A DNA stretch of 64,000 bases, from the NCBI GenBank assembly GCA_963691655.1, contig OY829326.1, positions 94,853,235 through 94,917,234 of the forward strand, given 5' to 3'. The notes under the pieces are model-generated. The model was not told the origin of the DNA and did no database searches. It was given only the letters and a program-made list of their open reading frames with translations. A program made the translations under genes and the position numbers. This document shows, one piece after another, positions 58,895 through 64,000 of this stretch (position 1 is its first letter; each line of letters begins with the position of its first letter). This stretch comes from Toxonevra muliebris. Taxonomy: Eukaryota > Arthropoda > Insecta > Diptera > Pallopteridae.

Positions 58895-60013
58895 GGGAGA
58901 GATGGAACCTCTTTTTTAAATCATTACAAATTTAAAGGGAATTGCAAAAATAGTCAATGTAATGTATCAAACTTTAGTCCGAACCGTTGTTTTTAAGTAC
59001 GCGGAGCAGTTGCGATGTTTTATAATTTAATTATATTTTTCCGAATTAAAAAACAAAAAGTTGGCTATTTGGGGAGAGATGGAATCTTGCAGGTGAGATG
59101 GAACGCCTTTTATCTTCTATACAATTTTAACCCTTTAGTGACCGACAGCCCTTAAAAGTACCATAAAATCTTTAACTCTGTACTTCACATGCGTAATTTT
59201 TATACGTAAAGGTCATGCTTCGTCGAAACGACGACGGCATTATTCGAAGTGGTCATACAAATTATCTGTACACCAATAATTTGGAAAGTTGATTATTTCC
59301 CACTATTTTGTTAATTTACTATATGGAAAAACAACAATGGACATTTTTTAAAATAACATTTATTCATAAATTAAAGGTTTGCCAGCACTTGCTTAGAAAG
59401 AAATATTGTAAAACGTAAATATGCGTCGTCGATTTGACGAAGCATGCCCTTCCAGGGTTAAGCAAACGTTAGAGTATATTATAATTCGAATATGTAGTTT
59501 CTTAGTTTTCGCTTCGTAAATTATTCATCGCCTTCGTGTCACAAGGGGTTAATCAAAAATATTTTTAAGAACAATAAAAATAATTTTTAAGAACATTGAA
59601 AACAATTGGAATAATTCTTGAAAATATTAAGAATAATTGAAAAATAGTTAAAAAAAAAAAACATTCTGGTACGTTTTTTTTTAAGTTTCTCCCTCAATCA
59701 ATGCAAAAATTGTGTGCAGCCATTTTTTTAAATTGTTGCATCACCACAAGTTCTTACGTTCTCCCTCTTACACGTCAACACTCCATACAAGATTCTATTG
59801 CGTCGACTTCTCTTTTGCCTTATCACTTCTTCCTGGAGAATTGAGGCGAAATTTCATTAATTTTCTATAAAAATAAGAAAAAACTTTCTGAAACCAACTT
59901 TTTATATATATAAAAAAAAAAAATTTTGTTACATTCATCCAACTATGATTTTCCTTAGTGTATTATCGAAAAAAACAATTCAAATCTCACCCCGAAAAAA
60001 AAGGTTCCATTTG
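58895..60013. repeat. Cluster of GGGAGAGATGGAACC motifs, possible diverged element
   Basis: The motif occurs at 58895-58909, 59071-59086 and, as GGTGAGATGGAACGCC, at 59092-59107. An inverted relative (CTCACCCCG then GGTTCCATTTG) lies at 59986-60013. The layout resembles the repeated GGGGAATGTCGAACCA motifs of the 43644 element. A TTAA MITE sits within. The boundaries are uncertain. Confidence 0.35.
59127..59552. mobile_element. TTAA-flanked MITE with inverted CATGCTTCGTCG sub-termini
   Basis: TTAACCCTTTAGTGACCGAC on the left faces TTAACCCCTTGTGACACG from the right (TTAA 59127-59130 and 59549-59552). A second possible right end, TTAACCCTGGAAGGGCATGC, lies at 59458-59461. A longer sub-terminal inverted pair, CATGCTTCGTCGAAACGACG (about 59216) and its complement near 59425, supports the shorter boundary. 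It is non-coding. Confidence 0.6.
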
Positions 60014-62339
60014 TAAGGGAAAAAATTCTCCAAAAAACCAAAAATGCATTCCCACAAAATCTACAACTTGTGATTACCTTTCAAAAGGTAAACAGGCTTC
60101 AAGGTAAGACTTGAAGCTGAATTCCAAAGGGATTAAATGGTGACAAACTTTGCGCGAGAAAAGTTTTGACTCTTACAGCGCTTACTCGTACAAGCGAGAT
60201 AGTTTATCTTAATCGTGATCGACGGTTTTTTTTTTAATAATCCCTACAGTTAGAGGGACGCGAACTACATGTATAGCTAGCACGTGGAGTAGAAATTTCC
60301 TATACCTGGTCGAACCTTTTTCAGAACTAAGTTGTGAAATAAGCATACGAAAATTTACAAACACTTCTAAAATCTCTACTACTTAGCTAAAGCTTAAGGC
60401 TCAGGCAGGTGCAGTACCTTTTAACTACACGTGTTATCTTTACGTCTAATTCGTGTTTAAAATGCGCCTATAAAAAACGAAAACTCTAGTGATTACGATG
60501 CTTACCTACCTTAATACGAGTTTTAAGTTTGAAAATCTAAATCCGATGTATGATTATTTGTAAACCAATAAAGTTGTAACATGTAAATGAGTATACAAAC
60601 TAATAGACCATCAATCAGTGAAGATGAAGGCTTGGTCGCATATTAGTTCCCAGCTAAGTATTTACACAAAAAATGTTGAAAACAAATGATAACTATTTAA
60701 ATGTTTAACTATAATAAATTTTTGTTTCTTTTGTTTTTATTTTTTACTTTAATTTAACATTTCACAATTTTGTACTTTCATCGCAAGAAAAAAACAACAA
60801 CAATAAATTACCAATTTCAGTTACGCTCAAAGTGCAATTAGCCAAATTAACGCTTTGCTGCGCGAACCGCTCGCAATTGAATTCCATCAAGTCATAAACA
60901 TTACGAAAAAGTAGACAACTAGCTACTGCATACTTTCGCCTTTAACTTGGCCAAAAATTATAACAGCGACGACCTTCACTGAGGCCAGAGTTAAATAGAC
61001 CTACAGACAGACAAAACAATGATTTTCAATCTACTTCCGCTGGTTGTTGTTGTTGTTAAATGGGAGAAGATGAAGAAGAAGAAGAAAACTTAAATTTAGT
61101 CGCATGCAACTTTATCTTAGCGGACCACGAAAATCAAATTACAAATAATATGGCAACTTTGTCCGACAAGCGGCATCAATGGTGGGGGAAAGTGGCAACT
61201 GCGCATGTGCCACAAACATTTACATGTGCCGTCGCCACAGTGAAATGAAATGTAAAACTTTAATGACAGCCGCCACCGCTGCCGCCTCCGCTACTGGTCA
61301 ACTTCAAATAATTTCCTATGAAAATTAAAATACTAGGGGCGTTTCTACATACAATCGAAAAGAAAGGAGGGAGAAGTGCACATTATTCATATTCCAGGCA
61401 GTAAATATGAAGCAAAGGAAAACTAATGGCACACACACAGACATTAATGAGCCGCAGTTGCAGTTGTACTCAACCCAGAGCTGGCAGATATGGTAATTGG
61501 TGAAGTCGAAGAGATTGAATTACGATGAAGAGGAAATTGTCCATGCTGTAATCGCTTAAAAATTATTGGTTATTTTTTCTTCAAGATAAGAATTCAAATT
61601 TCCATTTACTATTTGCATTAATTTCGTATACTTTACCTACTATTAAAAATAATTTCATAAATGCGCGCATGCGTATGTGAAAATGTAAGCATAACTACAC
61701 CTTAGTGAGCATTCCAATTGAAATTGAAATAAATAAAATACTCATATTCATGTGGTTGCCACATTCATATGCACATGTATTGGAGATGGCATATATCTTT
61801 GTATGTATGCACCAATGCATGAACCTGTAAGTGAGTGTACAGTGTACACTGTGTACTGCGCAATCGCAGCTATCTACGTACAATCTGAGTACATCAGGTG
61901 CGCGCCCGCAAAATTCCAAGCGCCACACATAAACACAAACAAACAAGCAAACAAACCGAAAACAAATTCCAATTTAGCGAATACATTTAAACGCAAAATT
62001 CTGTGACGTAAGAGTGATGTTAAAATATACATATCTACAAAATAAAAAAGAAGAGAGCAAAAAAAAAAAAAATGTTTGAATCAAAATAAAAATAAAATTC
62101 ACATGCCCAGCCGACCACGAATACGCGCAACAAATAAATGGAAACCGAAAGTACTAAATAAAAAAGAAAAGTAAATTAGAAATTGGAATACAACGTAACG
62201 CAAATTAGGAGCTAAGAAATGAGATAAAATAAAAAACCGCAAACTTGCTTGTGATATTAGATAAATAAATTAATATTATTTATTAACCGTAGAAATTATT
62301 TTAGTGTGATCAAATATAATGTCTGCATCAAAAATGCTT
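60014..62339. other. Non-genic stretch
   Basis: No gene supported. It contains GTT and GAA microsatellites (61045-61085) and a less A+T-rich part at 60990-61320. The acidic 62-codon frame at 61060 is built on the GAA repeat. Confidence 0.5.
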
Positions 62340-63490
62340 CGGGACCCGATGTGTTTCCAAAATGTTCAAGTGTTGCATAATTTCAGATCTCGGCCCTCTC
62401 CTAACTTAGTTAGGCTGTAATTTTATGAAAAGCCTTAAGTTTTTCACAAGCCATTGCAAATTTGCATAGCACTTAGATATATCAAGATTGCTCAAGTCTT
62501 CTGTCTAAGAGAAGGCAGGACATTCACAGAAAACTTGCCCTGCACTTTCATCATATTCCACATTGACTCAGAAAATCGTTGACTGTAACGAAGTCTGTGA
62601 CGAGCTCAACACCAGATCTCATGTCACACCTTCGCACACTTAACAGATCCTTCGATCAATAAGAGTCAATAAGTAGCTTTGATTATTTGTGTAATTGATG
62701 CACTCTTCACTTTATCTTCATTTTTTTATGAAAAAGGGGTTATTACTCTTGTGATTCCAATACAAGCATGATGCTGTAGGCTTCCCAACACTCGTTTTGA
62801 GGAACGTGCTCTCGGCCACAGAGTTAATACCATACACCAGGTGTGGTCTAATAATGCGTAGATATGCCCGTAAACTATAATGTTGTCTAGGCCCCAAACC
62901 AGTCTAAATAACCTACGCCACTGATACCATATTCGTGCGGGTTTCACCGCCCTTTTATCCAAATTCAAAGTTAACAAAAGTTAACTTAAGATCGAGAATG
63001 TCTTCCAAGTATTTGACCCTGTTGAAATGTAACAGCATCATCTCTATCTTTCCAGAGTTTACCGATAATGCTTGTTCAGAGCACCAACCCTCAACATCAT
63101 TTGAAACAGATTTCATCCTTATGCATGATGATAAAAAAGTTTAAACCGCTAACGATTATACCGATATCATCAGCGTAACCTACCATAGGATGACCTGCAG
63201 AAGTAAATTTCGCGAAGGGTGAATCTATTGGAAGGTTCTACAGTATGGTTGAAAATACACCTAGCCAGCAAAAGTAGTTTTAGTTTGCCTGCTCGTAAGA
63301 ATGGCAAGAATTTTATTCTCTATAGTAACGCTGATTCCTTTACAGTGCTCGCACAGTCTTTTTCAAATGACAGACTGTTAAAAGCACCTTCAAGGTCCAG
63401 AAAACTGCTAGAGCAGACTGTTTTTTGTCTAAATCTTGTTGGGCAAGGCTTGTAACTTCAACCAAAACAATTTCACTGTCTATTCAAAGT
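62340..63490 (-). pseudogene. Non-LTR retrotransposon fragment, RT plus C-terminal tail
   Basis: Reading from 63490 down: the RT block EIVLVEVTSL, then FWTLKVLL in one frame and LDLEGAFNSLSFEKDC in another (about 63400); the catalytic box MVGYADDIGIIVSGLN (about 63180), intact; the thumb with LRAYLRIIRPHLVYGI and SLQHHACIGITRVI (about 62750-62880); then, after only about 150 bases, a Cys/His tail (ESAGQVFCECPAFS, about 62500). The missing interval is where RNase H should be, so an internal deletion is likely. Frameshifts are numerous. Confidence 0.78.
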
Positions 63491-64000
63491 GACTTTAGAA
63501 TACTCACTATTTCAGAGTGTCAAAAAAATAAATAAAATGAGTCCCTTCTGCACTCGTCACATGATGTAATAACATACTTTACGCATAGTTGTTTACTTCA
63601 TTACAAAAGTTTTCGTCTCGTTGTTCCAAAAAGTGCAACCATGGGTTTTTTTTTTTAATTTTTCAATTTCTCTTTTCAATGCAGTTTTTTCGATTTTTAA
63701 AAAATAAACACAAAACTCAGCTGGAAATTCCCAATATAGGGAAGAGTTTAGAAGCCCTGTATCTCTTTACGTCCGGTAAGATATGCTCGGTAAGAAATGG
63801 AGTCTCCAACTAAGAGTAACTGTCTGGATATTGACAGTAATCATTTGATCAATATTTATATATCGCTGTTTGCTGCAAGACTGTCATAAGTAAAAAAACA
63901 ACAAATATTCGAGAAAATCGCACTTAAAGATTTTAATGAACTAACACTCGGTAGAACACAATAACGATACATTTTCTTCTTATGAGGAGAATTCATAAGA
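63491..64000. other. Non-genic end of window
   Basis: I see no gene or repeat structure that I can support here. Confidence 0.5.

Noticed and set aside
61060..61248. Acidic 62-codon ORF
   Set aside because: Starts in a GAA microsatellite and shows no conserved feature; not separable from chance.
1..64000. CRISPR arrays, tRNA or rRNA genes, bacterial operons
   Set aside because: No regularly spaced repeats with unique spacers, no B-box or cloverleaf candidates noticed, and the gene structure is clearly eukaryotic.

Overview
This is an A+T-rich, repeat-laden animal nuclear sequence, most likely from a higher fly (Diptera; a tephritid-like fruit fly is plausible but not proven). The reasons are the dense microsatellites, a short 68-base GT-AG intron, a fly-type GMC oxidoreductase, and the mix of RNase H-bearing non-LTR retrotransposons with Tc1/mariner, hAT-like and TTAA-flanked elements. 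There is no bacterial gene organisation, CRISPR array or recognisable tRNA/rRNA.

Host genes. The only convincing host locus is at about 30.1-33.0 kb on the + strand. A splice acceptor at 30112-30120 leads into a 300-codon, Gln/Asn- and Ser-rich ORF with a predicted N-myristoylation motif (30147-31049). Only 13 bases after its stop, a second start codon (31063) opens a two-exon GMC-family FAD oxidoreductase of 613 residues (intron 31180-31247, end 32972, AATAAA at 33010). The layout suggests a dicistronic transcript. An A-rich, 5'UTR-like block at 6.4-7.4 kb and a small minus-strand exon-like ORF at 7.7-7.9 kb are weaker host candidates.

Transposable elements, left to right. 2.5-4.2 kb: internally deleted RT/RNase H retroelement (+). 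5.0-5.3 kb: retroelement C-terminal tail. 7.9-8.6 kb: TTAA MITE. 9.6-10.6 kb: complete non-autonomous hAT-like element with an 8-bp target duplication. 10.9-11.4 kb: TTAA MITE. 11.7-13.1 kb: nearly complete Tc1/mariner element with decayed transposase (-). 16.3-17.9 kb: retroelement tail and several MITEs. 20.0-22.4 kb: second copy of the first retroelement family (-). 24.7-28.0 kb: a long imperfect inverted repeat interrupted by a retroelement, abutting a second copy of the hAT-like element. 34.4-35.9 kb: mariner pseudogene split by a LINE fragment. 36.0 kb: RNase H remnant. 43.6-44.5 kb: TA-flanked MITE with long terminal inverted repeats. 50.2-51.3 kb: retroelement tail followed by a Tc1-like pseudogene with a possible spliceosomal intron. 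51.8-52.1 kb: tiny Tc1-type MITE. 54.0 kb: retroelement tail (-). 55.4 kb: TTAA MITE. 55.7-56.0 kb: RNase H remnant (-). 59.1-59.6 kb: TTAA MITE. 62.3-63.5 kb: RT fragment (-).

The remaining stretches (notably 13-16, 18-20, 22.4-24.7, 28-30, 36-43, 44.5-50 and 56-62 kb) are A+T-rich and show no gene I can support. They read like large introns or intergenic DNA. All homology statements rest on reading motifs by eye; no database search was possible.
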